From NCBI RefSeq assembly GCF_014644295.1, contig NZ_BMKK01000012.1, positions 141,078-205,077 on the forward strand: a stretch of 64,000 nt of DNA, written 5' to 3'. This DNA is from Emticicia aquatilis. GTDB taxonomy: Bacteria; Bacteroidota; Bacteroidia; Cytophagales; Spirosomataceae. The notes beneath the pieces were generated by a model that saw only the letters and a program-made list of their open reading frames with translations, made no database searches and was not told the DNA's origin. Within the stretch, counting starts at the first letter, position 1; each line of letters opens with the position of its first letter. Below are positions 35,080-45,021 of the stretch, one piece after another. The position numbers were made by a program, and so were the translations under genes.

Positions 35080-37863
35080 ATGCAACAAATAGAAACATTC
35101 GTAGCAAAATTTCAGTATTGTTCAGTCATTGTTTTTTTACTGATTGTCAATCAGGTATTTTCGCAGAGTGCGGGTAGTTACGTAAGTGTTTCCGAAACCA
35201 CAAAAGGGTTAAGGATAAAAGGAACAACGGGTGATTTGTTTATCCAACAATTTTCGCCCGATATTTTTAAAGTTCAGTTGTTGAAAAGTGGTCAGGCATC
35301 TTATGATAGCTCGGCTTGTGTGGTCTTAAAACCGCAGGGTTTTACGCAAAAAATCAATGAAAGTGCTACAAAATTTGAAATAATTAGCAGTAAATCAATA
35401 CTCGAAATCAATAAAAATCCTTTGAGAGTAAGCCTAAAATCGGGGAATCTGACAAAGATTTCTGAAGAACGAGGCATTGGTTTTGGCAAAGATTCGGTTT
35501 ACTTTTCTTTCAAGATAAACCCCGAAGATGTATTTCACGGTACGGGCGGAAGATTCTCCGAAATTAACCTCAATCGAAAAGTCCTTGATTTTACTAATAC
35601 CTATCGAGGCGGTTACTACGATGATGGTTTCGGCCTAACTACGGGGTTATCGCAGAGTATTAATCTTCCTTTCATTGTTTCATCACAAAAGTATGGTTTA
35701 TTGCTTGATGGAAGCCTGCCAGGCGATATGCGAATGTACGTAGGAGCTCAAGACTCAACACAGTTGCGAGTGGAAGTAGCAAGTACAGGAAATTGGGCGT
35801 ACTACTTCATCAACGGTGCTTCAAACGACGAAATCCTGCAAAATTATACACTTCTCACGGGCCGACAGCCTTTGCCACCGAGATGGGCTTTGGGGTATTT
35901 ACAGTCGAAATTTGGCTATAAAAACGAAAATGATGCCAAAGACGTACTAAAAAAACTCCAAAACGAAGGTTTTCCTGTCGATGCGATGATTTTGGATTTA
36001 TATTGGTACGGTGATGGAACAACGATGGGGAATTTTGACTGGGATAAAACCAAATGGCCAAATTCGACCCAAATGATTAAAGATTTTGCAGCATCAGGCG
36101 TGCAGACAGTGCTTATCAACGACCCGTATGTCACCACAAAATCTTTCAATTATAAACTGGCCGACTCTTTAAATTATTTCGCCAAAAATGCCAACACTAA
36201 TCGTACAGGACAAATAACGATGTGGAACGGAACAGTTGGCTTGCTGGATATTTTTAATCCGAATACTCAAAAATGGGTTTGGCAAAAAATGAAAGCGTTG
36301 ACCAGTCAAGGCGTAAGTGGTTTTTGGAGCGATAAAAACGAACCCGAAAATCACCCATCAAATTTTCTACATGCCAACGGTTCGGCCAACGATGTACATA
36401 ATCTCTATGGTCTAGCTTGGGCCAAGAATATTTATGACAATTATGCCGTTGACTTTCCCGAAAAGCGAGTTTTTAATCTTAGTCGGTCGGGGTATATTGG
36501 CTCGCAACGCTACGGAGTTTTGCCGTGGAGTGGCGATGTGCTGCGAGTTTGGTCGGGTTTGAGATACCAAATTCCGATGATGTTACATTCCGGTTTTTCG
36601 GGTTTGGCCTATATGCACTCCGATACGGGTGGTTTTGCTACCAGCTCTGACCAATCAGAAAAAAATGAAGAATTAGACGTTCGTTGGTTACAATTCTCTA
36701 CTTTTTCGCCGATTCTACGCTCACACGGGTTGCGTTTCAGTACCGAACCATACAACCTCACACAGCCTTTTTACAGCATTTCAAAGCGTTATATCAAGCT
36801 GCGTTATGAGTTACTGCCTTATCTGTATTCTTTGGCTTATAAAAATAGTACAACTGGTCGACCAATCTGCTTGACGATGGATTATTTCGATTTGAGCAAA
36901 GCCAACGGGAATATCGAAGACCAGTATTTCTTTGGTGAAAATTTAGTCGTTGCTCCAATCTTGATTCACGGAATGCCGCTGCGGAAAGTGATTTTACCCA
37001 AAGGAAAATGGTTTAATTTCTGGACAAACAAACTCTACAACGGCGAAACCAATGTTTTTGAAAATGTCACGATTGATGATATTCCAGTTTACGCTCGGGC
37101 AGGAAGTATTATGCCGATGGCTAAATCGGCCAAGACTTCGACTAATTTATACAGCACCGATAGTTTGGTTGTGCGTTATTATCAAGATATTTCAGTACCA
37201 AGAAATACCTTCACGGTCTTTCATGATGACGGAAAAGACGCCAAAGTCTTACAAAATATGCGGTATGAATTACTGAGTTTTTCGGGCAAAACCGCCACCG
37301 ACAGTGTTCAAATCGAAGCAACTCGCACGCAAAACTATGCAGGCACGCTGGCCAGTCGTTCGCTCACGTATGAAGTTATCAATCTGACTTCAATTCCAAA
37401 ATCGGTCAGTATAAATAAGCAAAATATTTCGGTTGTTTTCAGAGAAACCGACTTCAACAAAGATAATTTGGCTTATTATGACACCGAACGAAAGATACTG
37501 AAAGTCAGAACCCAATGGGACTGCACCACTACCAATAGTCTTTTGGTTTTGAGAGATGGGCTTTCGGTAATTACGGCTTCCGAAGAGGAATTGAATGAAG
37601 ATAATACGCTGAATGTATATCCGAATCCAAGTCAAGCTAATACTGAACTTACCTTCGAGACAATCATCAAGCAAACGGCCAATTATGAGCTGGAAATCTA
37701 TAATACGGCAGGAAAAAGTATTTATAAGCAAGATTTGGGCAGAATTTCACAAAATGAGTCGCTGAAACACCATTGGAACAGTCAGAATATCCGAGGGATT
37801 TTGATTATCAAACTCACGAATAGCTTGGGGAAAGTAATGAATAAGAAGATAATTATCGAGTAA
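35080..37863 (+). CDS. GH31 alpha-glucosidase/xylosidase with T9SS sorting domain
   Basis: A 927-residue secreted glycoside hydrolase. Signal peptide ends near VFSQS. N-terminal beta-sandwich, then the (beta/alpha)8 barrel with the nucleophile Asp418 in GFWSDKNEP and the acid/base Asp515 in HSDTGGF, then two beta domains. The last 75 residues begin LNVYPNPSQANTELTF and end in a basic strand, the type A sorting domain that sends the protein through type IX secretion to the surface. GH31 enzymes cleave terminal alpha-glucosides or alpha-xylosides; which one is not settled by sequence. It is probably the degradative enzyme of the locus. Confidence 0.94.
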   Translation: MQQIETFVAKFQYCSVIVFLLIVNQVFSQSAGSYVSVSETTKGLRIKGTTGDLFIQQFSPDIFKVQLLKSGQASYDSSACVVLKPQGFTQKINESATKFEIISSKSILEINKNPLRVSLKSGNLTKISEERGIGFGKDSVYFSFKINPEDVFHGTGGRFSEINLNRKVLDFTNTYRGGYYDDGFGLTTGLSQSINLPFIVSSQKYGLLLDGSLPGDMRMYVGAQDSTQLRVEVASTGNWAYYFINGASNDEILQNYTLLTGRQPLPPRWALGYLQSKFGYKNENDAKDVLKKLQNEGFPVDAMILDLYWYGDGTTMGNFDWDKTKWPNSTQMIKDFAASGVQTVLINDPYVTTKSFNYKLADSLNYFAKNANTNRTGQITMWNGTVGLLDIFNPNTQKWVWQKMKALTSQGVSGFWSDKNEPENHPSNFLHANGSANDVHNLYGLAWAKNIYDNYAVDFPEKRVFNLSRSGYIGSQRYGVLPWSGDVLRVWSGLRYQIPMMLHSGFSGLAYMHSDTGGFATSSDQSEKNEELDVRWLQFSTFSPILRSHGLRFSTEPYNLTQPFYSISKRYIKLRYELLPYLYSLAYKNSTTGRPICLTMDYFDLSKANGNIEDQYFFGENLVVAPILIHGMPLRKVILPKGKWFNFWTNKLYNGETNVFENVTIDDIPVYARAGSIMPMAKSAKTSTNLYSTDSLVVRYYQDISVPRNTFTVFHDDGKDAKVLQNMRYELLSFSGKTATDSVQIEATRTQNYAGTLASRSLTYEVINLTSIPKSVSINKQNISVVFRETDFNKDNLAYYDTERKILKVRTQWDCTTTNSLLVLRDGLSVITASEEELNEDNTLNVYPNPSQANTELTFETIIKQTANYELEIYNTAGKSIYKQDLGRISQNESLKHHWNSQNIRGILIIKLTNSLGKVMNKKIIIE

Positions 37864-37896
37864 AAGCCTAAAACGACCTTAAAATCACCTTATTCA

Positions 37897-39105
37897 ATGG
37901 AAATTTTCAAACGAAATATATTAATTTTCTTTACGTTCTGTGCTGCGTTTTTGGCTTGTGTTGACCCGTACAGCATCGACATCAGCAGCAGTAAAGGCTA
38001 TATCATCATTGATGGCGTATTGACCGACCTCAATGAACCACAATTCTTGACAATATTCAGAACTTCTGAAAATGCACAATTCAAAAGTTCAGAATTTACT
38101 TCCATTATTTTAGCTCAAAAAAAGGAATCTATTCCTGTTTCTGATGCAAACGTAAAACTTATCGTCGATGGCACACAAAGCATAAATTTGGAAGAAACTT
38201 TGCCAGGATATTATTATCTGCCAGATAATTTTAAAGCAAAAGTTGGAAGCACTTATCAGCTTTGGTTTCAGACCTCCAACGGCAAAACTTACGAGTCGCC
38301 ACTCGAAACGATGCTACCTGTTTCGTCCATCGGTAGTGTGCGTGAAGAATTTAATAAAACTGGCGTAAAAAAATACCCAACCAGCGATGAGCGGATTTCT
38401 ACCAATGATTTTTATGTAGATTTTCAAGATAATCCTTCCGAAAAAAACTTTTACAGATGGCGTTGGACACAATGGGAAACCCAAAAATATTGCGAAACTT
38501 GTTCGCAGGGTAGGTATTATTTGTATGAAGACGAAAACGGCGAAAATGGCACTTGTTACCGTGACTTAACGCTCAACTACAATAATATTTTCGACTATAC
38601 TTGCGGTACTTCTTGTTGGGATATTTTTTATAGTTCTGACATCAATATTTTTTCTGATGTTTTCACCGATGGCCAACTTCAAAAAAACAAATTGGTTGCT
38701 CAAATTCCGCTTTATCAATCAAATCAATGTTTGGTCAGTATCCAACAAATGTCGTTATCGCCCAATGCGTTTAGATATTTCAAACTAATTCAAGACCAAT
38801 CAATCAATACTGGTACGCTTGCCGATACGCCACCCGCTCCTATCAAAAGTAATGTGTATAATAAAGATGATACTAGCGAATTAGTTTTGGGGTATTTTTC
38901 AGTTTCGTCGGTTAGTGAAGTGAAATATATGCTCACACGCAAAAATGCTACTGGTGCGGGCATCAATGCTTTGTTTTTTGCAAAAAACAACCGCTTGCCT
39001 CAACCCGAAGAATCTTCGGTTGAGCGTCTGGATATTCCGTTAGCAATCTGCAAGAAAAGCCTTAGTCGCACACCTATTAAACCCGCAGGATGGCAAATAC
39101 AATGA
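37897..39105 (+). CDS. DUF4249 lipoprotein
   Basis: A 402-residue lipoprotein, Cys21 in AFLAC, with the DUF4249 opening: GYIIIDGVLTDLNEPQFLTI. The middle holds many cysteines (CETCSQGRYY, GTCYRDL, YTCGTSCWD) likely to form disulfides or bind a metal. DUF4249 proteins nearly always lie beside a TonB-dependent receptor with a carboxypeptidase-regulatory domain, as here; the two genes overlap by four bases in an ATGA junction. The pair acts as a capture lipoprotein and its transporter, by analogy with SusD/SusC; this is inference. Confidence 0.9.
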   Translation: MEIFKRNILIFFTFCAAFLACVDPYSIDISSSKGYIIIDGVLTDLNEPQFLTIFRTSENAQFKSSEFTSIILAQKKESIPVSDANVKLIVDGTQSINLEETLPGYYYLPDNFKAKVGSTYQLWFQTSNGKTYESPLETMLPVSSIGSVREEFNKTGVKKYPTSDERISTNDFYVDFQDNPSEKNFYRWRWTQWETQKYCETCSQGRYYLYEDENGENGTCYRDLTLNYNNIFDYTCGTSCWDIFYSSDINIFSDVFTDGQLQKNKLVAQIPLYQSNQCLVSIQQMSLSPNAFRYFKLIQDQSINTGTLADTPPAPIKSNVYNKDDTSELVLGYFSVSSVSEVKYMLTRKNATGAGINALFFAKNNRLPQPEESSVERLDIPLAICKKSLSRTPIKPAGWQIQ

Positions 39106-41492
39106 AAAAACATTTTTACTTATATATCGCCCTCTTGCTGGTAGGTTTCAATACTCAGGCTCAATTTTATATCACGGGTATAGTGCGAGACTCCATCACG
39201 AACACTCCACTGGAAGGAGCCTCAATCGTGCTTGATTATAATAAGACCAAAAACGGCACAAAAACCGATGCCAATGGCAAGTTTGTACTTACGGTTTCGA
39301 GAGGAAATCACACACTCAATGTGCGATACGTTGGGTACGTTTCTTTTTCCAAATTTATTGCTTCGCAGCAAAGTAATTTAAATATTGATGTTTCGCTTAC
39401 GAGAGTCGAAAACGAACTCGAACAAGTGGTTGTTACAACCAAAGGTTTCGACCAAAATGTTCGTCAACCATTGCTTGGGGTGAATCAAATCAATATCAAA
39501 ACCTTCCAGAAATTGCCCTCGGCTTTTGGCGAATTGGATTTGCTGCGAGGAATGCAAATGCTACCGGGTGTAACGAGCGTTGGCGAAGCCTCCAACGGTG
39601 TAAACATCAGAGGCGGTACAACTGACCAAAACCTTATTTTGCTCGATGATACCCCGATTTTCAACCCAACGCACATGTTTGGTTTGTTTTCGGTTTTTCC
39701 GCCCGATGCTGTTACAAATTTAGACTTATATAAAGGAAACGTACCGGGTCGATACGGTGGACGTGCTGCTTCGGTGGTTGATATTACTCTGAAGAACCCC
39801 AGTCTCGAAAAATTCATGATAAAAGGAGGTATTAGTCTTGTGTCGAATCGCTTAATGGTAGAAGCACCAATCGTGAAAGACAAAGTAGGCATCTACTTCG
39901 CTGGTCGTGGGGCTTTCAATGATTTTCTTTTACCGATTGCTTCCGAAAGGCTAAATAACATTCGTACGAAGTTTGGTGAAGGTGTGTTTAAAGGCTTCTG
40001 GAAAATGAATCCTAAAAATACATTAACGACCACTTACTATAAAAGCTACGATAATTTTCAGACAAATTTACTGACAAACCTCCCGAACGTCATCGGCGTT
40101 TCGACATTCTATAAGCATTACACCAACAACGGAATGATGCGTTGGTTGCACGTTATTAACCCTAAACTTAATCTCCAAACAACGGCTTTGGTGGCCCAGT
40201 ATTCACCAAAAATCATTAATGTCGAAAAAACTGATAATGAGGTAAGTTTAGAGTCAAGTCTTTTACAGAAACAGATAAAATCTAACATAAATTACCAACT
40301 AAGTAAGCACAAAATCGAGTCGGGATTGAGTTTTATTCAATATACAATCAAGCCAGGAACACTGAATCCGAACGCAAGTGTGAGTGTAAAATACATCACT
40401 ACCCCAACCGAGTACGCCAACGAAGCGGGTTGGTATGCCGACGATGAGTATGAAATTTCTAAAAAACTGGCCGTTTCGATGGGCATTCGATACTCAAGAT
40501 TTATGGCAATGGGGCCGAATAATTACAGGACTTATATCTCGGGCGAACCTCGTGATGATTATTCCGTGCTTGATACAGTTCAGATTGCCAGAGGAAAGGT
40601 TATGAAAGCTTACGGTGGTTTTGAGCCACGTTTTGGTCTTCGTTATAACCTTAGCGAAAACGCTTCGTTGAAGTTTGGTTATAATCTGATGCGTCAGTAT
40701 TTGCAGATTGTGTCAAATACTACAACCCCGATTCCGACTTCTCGCTGGAAAACCTCTGACCAACACATCAAACCACAAATCAGTTCTTTGATTTCGATGG
40801 GTTATTACCAATCTTTCAATGATAATATCTATGATTTATCTATCGAAGGCTATTACCGATTTACTGAAAATATCGTAGATTATAAACCTGGAGCTGATTT
40901 TCTCTTGCAAAAATATCCCGAAACTCAAATCGTTCAAGGTATTAGTAAAGCATACGGCTTGGAACTGATGGTAACAAAAAAGAAAGGAAAAGTAAATGGC
41001 TGGGTAAATTATACGTATTCGAGGGCATTTAACCGTACTTTTGAAAACGTAAATCCAATCGACCGAGTAAATAATGGCAATTGGTATGCTTCAAACTATG
41101 ACCGCCCACATAGCCTCAATAGTTCGCTTGATATTACGGTCGATAAACACAATTCGTTTAGCTTTACATTTATGTACAGCACGGGGCGACCATATACCGA
41201 ACCCGTTGGTTTTGTGAATTACCTCAACAACGTCTATCCGTTTTTTGATGAACGAAACAACAAAAGAATTCCCGACTATCATCGTTTAGATTTTGCGTGG
41301 AATATCTATAATCCACGCATGAAAGACCGACGATACAAAACTCGTTGGGCTTTTACGGTCTATAATCTTTACGCCAAAAAGAATGTTTATTCAGTATTTT
41401 TCAAAACGGAAAATGGTGTAAACAAAGCCTATAAATTGCAGATTTTTGCCGCTCCAATTGTAAGTTTGGCTTATAATTTCGAGTTTCAGTAA
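39102..41492 (+). CDS. TonB-dependent receptor paired with DUF4249
   Basis: A 796-residue outer-membrane receptor. The ATG at 39102 shares bases with the stop of the DUF4249 gene; an ATG 12 bases earlier is possible but less likely. Signal peptide ending near TQAQF; carboxypeptidase-regulatory-like domain with LEGASIVLDYNKTKNGTKTD; a TonB-box region EQVVVTTKGFDQN; plug with LPGVTSVGEASNGVNIRGG; then a barrel ending SLAYNFEFQ. It differs from SusC in the shorter length and missing SusC-type N-terminus. The ligand is unknown. Confidence 0.93.
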   Translation: MKKHFYLYIALLLVGFNTQAQFYITGIVRDSITNTPLEGASIVLDYNKTKNGTKTDANGKFVLTVSRGNHTLNVRYVGYVSFSKFIASQQSNLNIDVSLTRVENELEQVVVTTKGFDQNVRQPLLGVNQINIKTFQKLPSAFGELDLLRGMQMLPGVTSVGEASNGVNIRGGTTDQNLILLDDTPIFNPTHMFGLFSVFPPDAVTNLDLYKGNVPGRYGGRAASVVDITLKNPSLEKFMIKGGISLVSNRLMVEAPIVKDKVGIYFAGRGAFNDFLLPIASERLNNIRTKFGEGVFKGFWKMNPKNTLTTTYYKSYDNFQTNLLTNLPNVIGVSTFYKHYTNNGMMRWLHVINPKLNLQTTALVAQYSPKIINVEKTDNEVSLESSLLQKQIKSNINYQLSKHKIESGLSFIQYTIKPGTLNPNASVSVKYITTPTEYANEAGWYADDEYEISKKLAVSMGIRYSRFMAMGPNNYRTYISGEPRDDYSVLDTVQIARGKVMKAYGGFEPRFGLRYNLSENASLKFGYNLMRQYLQIVSNTTTPIPTSRWKTSDQHIKPQISSLISMGYYQSFNDNIYDLSIEGYYRFTENIVDYKPGADFLLQKYPETQIVQGISKAYGLELMVTKKKGKVNGWVNYTYSRAFNRTFENVNPIDRVNNGNWYASNYDRPHSLNSSLDITVDKHNSFSFTFMYSTGRPYTEPVGFVNYLNNVYPFFDERNNKRIPDYHRLDFAWNIYNPRMKDRRYKTRWAFTVYNLYAKKNVYSVFFKTENGVNKAYKLQIFAAPIVSLAYNFEFQ

Positions 41493-41555
41493 TTTTCTTG
41501 TTGTGTTTTATGAACGATATTGTTTATTGGTTCAACGCTGATTCATAAGGAAATA

Positions 41556-41588
41556 AACGTCGGCAGGGTTTTGAACCCTGCCGACGTT
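41556..41588. repeat. Perfect GC-rich palindrome (AACGTCGGCAGGGTT)
   Basis: Fifteen-base arms at 41556-41570 and 41574-41588 with a three-base loop. No T-run follows, so it is not a standard terminator. It lies between the TonB receptor and the second FG-GAP gene, in the leader of the latter. Confidence 0.85.
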
Positions 41589-41648
41589 AGCCCAGATTAT
41601 GGCTTACCGAAAAAACCACTTAGTCAAATCACAAAATTTTCACGCGTA

Positions 41649-44600
41649 ATGCAAAAGTTTTTAATATTTATTCTGTCTTCAATAGTATTGTTTTCGTGCA
41701 AAAAAAACGAAGACTATAAGTTCCAATTACTAAGCACTGAGCGAACAGGCATCGACTTTTCGAATGATTTAGTGCCAAGTAAAGATTTGAATATCTTCAA
41801 CTATATGTATTTCTACAACGGTGGCGGAGTTGGGGCTGGTGACTTAAACAACGATGGTTTAATCGATTTATGCTTCACTTCAAATCTCAAAGAAAATAAA
41901 CTTTACCTCAATAAAGGCGGACTAAAATTTGAAGATATTACCACCAAAAGTAATTTTAAATCAAACAAAGGTTGGTCAACTGGCGTATCAATCGTTGATA
42001 TTAACCAAGATGGAAAACTCGACATATACATTAGTCAAGTGGGCGATTATGAAGGTTTAAAAGGACAAAATCTGCTTTACGTTTGTCAGAAAATCACCCC
42101 CGAAGGCATTCCTGTTTATGAAGAATTATCAAAAGAATACGGCTTAGATTTAAGAGGGTTCGGCACGCAAGCGGCCTTTTTCGATTATGATTTAGATGGC
42201 GATTTGGATATGTTTATGCTCAATCATTCAGTGCATAGCAATGGTACTTTTGGAGCAAGAGCCAATTTCGATGGCACGTTTCACCCTACAGCTGGCGATA
42301 AATTGTTTATGGCCACAAAAGATGGTGCTTCGACGCACCCACGCTACGTGGATGTAACTCAAAATTCGGGCATTATAGGTACGGTTTTGGGCTATGGCTT
42401 GGGCGTGTGCGTGGGAGATGTCAATTTAGATGGCTACCCTGATATGTACATCGGCAATGATTTTCATGAAAACGATTACCTCTACATCAATCAAAAAGGT
42501 GCTGGATTCAAGGACGAAATCAACAGCCAAATGATGCACACGAGCCAGTTTTCGATGGGAGTTGATATTGCCGATATTAATAATGATGCCTTCCCAGAAA
42601 TTGTCTCGCTGGATATGCTTCCCAACGACCCCGAAATTTTGAAACGCTCGGAAGGCGATGATGCCTATAATATCTTTAATTATAAACTAAAACAAGGCTA
42701 TAACCATCAGTTTTCGAGAAATAACCTCCAATTAAATAACAAAAACGGTACTTTCAGCGAAATTGGTATGTTTGCAGGCATTCATGCCACCGATTGGTCG
42801 TGGGCATCGCTCTTTGTCGATTTTGATAATGATGGCTACAAAGATTTGTTCGTATCGAACGGCATCGGCAAACGCATGAACGACATCGACTACATTAAGT
42901 TTGCCTCCGATGAAGTCATTCAAGAAAAAATCAGAGAAAAGAAATTTGATGAAACGGATGTTTCACTGGTTGATAAATTGCCCGAAATCAAGCTTTTCAA
43001 TAAGTTCTTTTCTAATCAAGCCAATCTGGCTTTCAAAGATGCTGAGGCTGAAATTCTTAACGATAAACTATCTTTTTCAAACGGCTCGGTTTATGCCGAT
43101 TTAGACAACGATGGTGATTTAGACATTATCACCAACAACATCAACGAAAAAGCATTTATCTACGAAAATTTTGCCAATAAAAATAACCCTCAAAATAAAT
43201 CACTGACAATTTCGCTCAAAGGTGACGCTCAAAACCTCAACGCTATTGGCACAAAATGTTTGGTTTTCATGAAAGATAAAACCATTACCTATGAAAAATT
43301 TCCGGTGCGAGGTTTTCAGTCGAGCATGGAAATTCCGCTTACCGTTGGGCTTGGCAATGCCGTCGAAATTGACTCAATTCTAATCGTTTGGCCGAATAAT
43401 ACTTACCAGAAACTCGATAAATCAAGTTTCGCTAAAAACAAAATTCAAGTAAATTTTACGGTAGGTTTACCTGTTTTTGATTATAAAACCTTAGTTCCGA
43501 AGTCAAAGACAGTAGAGTTTCAGAATATTGCTCAGCAAATTGGCTTAGAAATTAAGCACGAAGAAAACAATTTCGTGGAGTTTGACCGTGAAATTCTGAT
43601 TCCTAACATGATGTCAACTGAAGGTCCAGCTTTGGCCGTGGCCGATGTCAATCATGATGGTTTGGAAGATGTCTTTGTGGGTTCGGCAAGAGATTTTAAA
43701 AGTCAAATTTTATTGCAAAAATCCGATGGTAAGTTCGCCCGAACCAAGCAGCCTGCCATTGAAAAAGACAGTCTCTACGAAGATATTGATGCCGTTTTTG
43801 TTGATGTAAACGCCGATACTCACCTCGATTTAGTGCTCGCTACGGGCGGAAATGAGTTTTTTGGTAAAGCACAAAGCCTTACCCAGCGACTTTATCTCAA
43901 CGATGGAAAAGGCAATTTCACACTAAAACCCGATGCCTTCAATGGTATTTACATGACCGCATCTTCGGTCAAACCGATTGATTTTGATGCTGATGGTAAA
44001 ATGGATTTATTCATTTCGGGTAGAGCCGTACCGTGGGATTATGGTGCAATTCCTCGTTCGTATCTGCTCAAAAATGATGGGATGGGTAAATTTACAGATA
44101 TTACGGCCGCCATTGCTCCCGAACTTGCCCAAGCAGGTTTAGTAAAAAACGCTACTTTTGCTGACATGGACAAAGACGGCGACCAAGATTTACTTTTGGC
44201 TTTGGAGTGGGATTCGATAACAATGTTTGAAAATAACAAAGGAAAATTCACGAAAAAAGTCCTAAGTCAGGAAAAAGGTTGGTGGAATTTCACGCTACCA
44301 TTCGATTTCGATGGTGATGGCGACATAGATATTTTGGCAGGAAATTTGGGGCAAAATAGCCGATTACAAGCATCGACTTCGCAACCTATACGCATGTACG
44401 TGAATGATTATGACGGAAATGGCAAAAGAGAACAAATCCTGACTTATTACTTAAATGGCAAAGAAATTCCGTTTGCCAATAAGCTGGAGATTGACAAGCA
44501 ACTGCCAGTTACGAAGAAAAAGTATTTATTGGCCAAAGATTTTGCCAAAGCCAGCATTGCCGATATTGTGGGCAAAGATTTATTAAATTCTGCCACATTA

Positions 44601-44990
44601 TTTGAAGCTGATTATTTTAGCAATGCAATTTTGATAAATGACGGCAAAGGAAATTTCACGACCAAACCACTGCCAGCCAATGCCCAATTTACGCCATTTA
44701 ACGATGCTCAAATCATTGATGCCAATGGCGATTCTCTGCCCGATGTATTACTGATGGGCAACTTCTATGAGTGTAATATTCAAATGGGCCGATACGATGC
44801 CGACTACGGTACGGTATTGATAAATCGAGGAAAAGGCAACTTTGAAGCTACTCAAATGCAAGGATTACCAGTAAAAGGACAAGTAAGAAGGCTGAAAAAG
44901 ATAAAAATTGGCAAAGAAGATATTATCTTAGCGGCCAGAAATAACGATTACTTGATGGCAATCAAGCTCGCCCTCAGAAAAAATCAGTAG
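41649..44990 (+). CDS. FG-GAP/VCBS and ASPIC-UnbV repeat lipoprotein (paralog 2)
   Basis: A 1113-residue lipoprotein (ATG 41649; lipobox LFSC, Cys17). The frame upstream of this ATG runs through a palindrome and is leader. It shares its layout with the 31716 gene: lipid Cys, KKNED linker, NGGGVGAGDLNNDG, repeated calcium loops such as DFDNDGYKD and DLDNDGDLD, and an ASPIC/UnbV unit with VRGFQSSMEIPLTVGLG. The two are clearly paralogs, one on each side of the GH31 and DUF4249/TonB genes. Ligand unknown; surface location is inferred from the lipid anchor. Confidence 0.9.
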   Translation: MQKFLIFILSSIVLFSCKKNEDYKFQLLSTERTGIDFSNDLVPSKDLNIFNYMYFYNGGGVGAGDLNNDGLIDLCFTSNLKENKLYLNKGGLKFEDITTKSNFKSNKGWSTGVSIVDINQDGKLDIYISQVGDYEGLKGQNLLYVCQKITPEGIPVYEELSKEYGLDLRGFGTQAAFFDYDLDGDLDMFMLNHSVHSNGTFGARANFDGTFHPTAGDKLFMATKDGASTHPRYVDVTQNSGIIGTVLGYGLGVCVGDVNLDGYPDMYIGNDFHENDYLYINQKGAGFKDEINSQMMHTSQFSMGVDIADINNDAFPEIVSLDMLPNDPEILKRSEGDDAYNIFNYKLKQGYNHQFSRNNLQLNNKNGTFSEIGMFAGIHATDWSWASLFVDFDNDGYKDLFVSNGIGKRMNDIDYIKFASDEVIQEKIREKKFDETDVSLVDKLPEIKLFNKFFSNQANLAFKDAEAEILNDKLSFSNGSVYADLDNDGDLDIITNNINEKAFIYENFANKNNPQNKSLTISLKGDAQNLNAIGTKCLVFMKDKTITYEKFPVRGFQSSMEIPLTVGLGNAVEIDSILIVWPNNTYQKLDKSSFAKNKIQVNFTVGLPVFDYKTLVPKSKTVEFQNIAQQIGLEIKHEENNFVEFDREILIPNMMSTEGPALAVADVNHDGLEDVFVGSARDFKSQILLQKSDGKFARTKQPAIEKDSLYEDIDAVFVDVNADTHLDLVLATGGNEFFGKAQSLTQRLYLNDGKGNFTLKPDAFNGIYMTASSVKPIDFDADGKMDLFISGRAVPWDYGAIPRSYLLKNDGMGKFTDITAAIAPELAQAGLVKNATFADMDKDGDQDLLLALEWDSITMFENNKGKFTKKVLSQEKGWWNFTLPFDFDGDGDIDILAGNLGQNSRLQASTSQPIRMYVNDYDGNGKREQILTYYLNGKEIPFANKLEIDKQLPVTKKKYLLAKDFAKASIADIVGKDLLNSATLFEADYFSNAILINDGKGNFTTKPLPANAQFTPFNDAQIIDANGDSLPDVLLMGNFYECNIQMGRYDADYGTVLINRGKGNFEATQMQGLPVKGQVRRLKKIKIGKEDIILAARNNDYLMAIKLALRKNQ

Positions 44991-45021
44991 CTAAGGGCAT
45001 CGTGACTAACAAAATTAAAAT

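Noticed and set aside
41556..41588. Terminator after the TonB receptor
   Set aside because: Strong stem but no T-run on the plus strand.
41520..41648. N-terminal extension of the second FG-GAP protein
   Set aside because: It runs through a perfect palindrome, and the lipoprotein signal begins at 41649.
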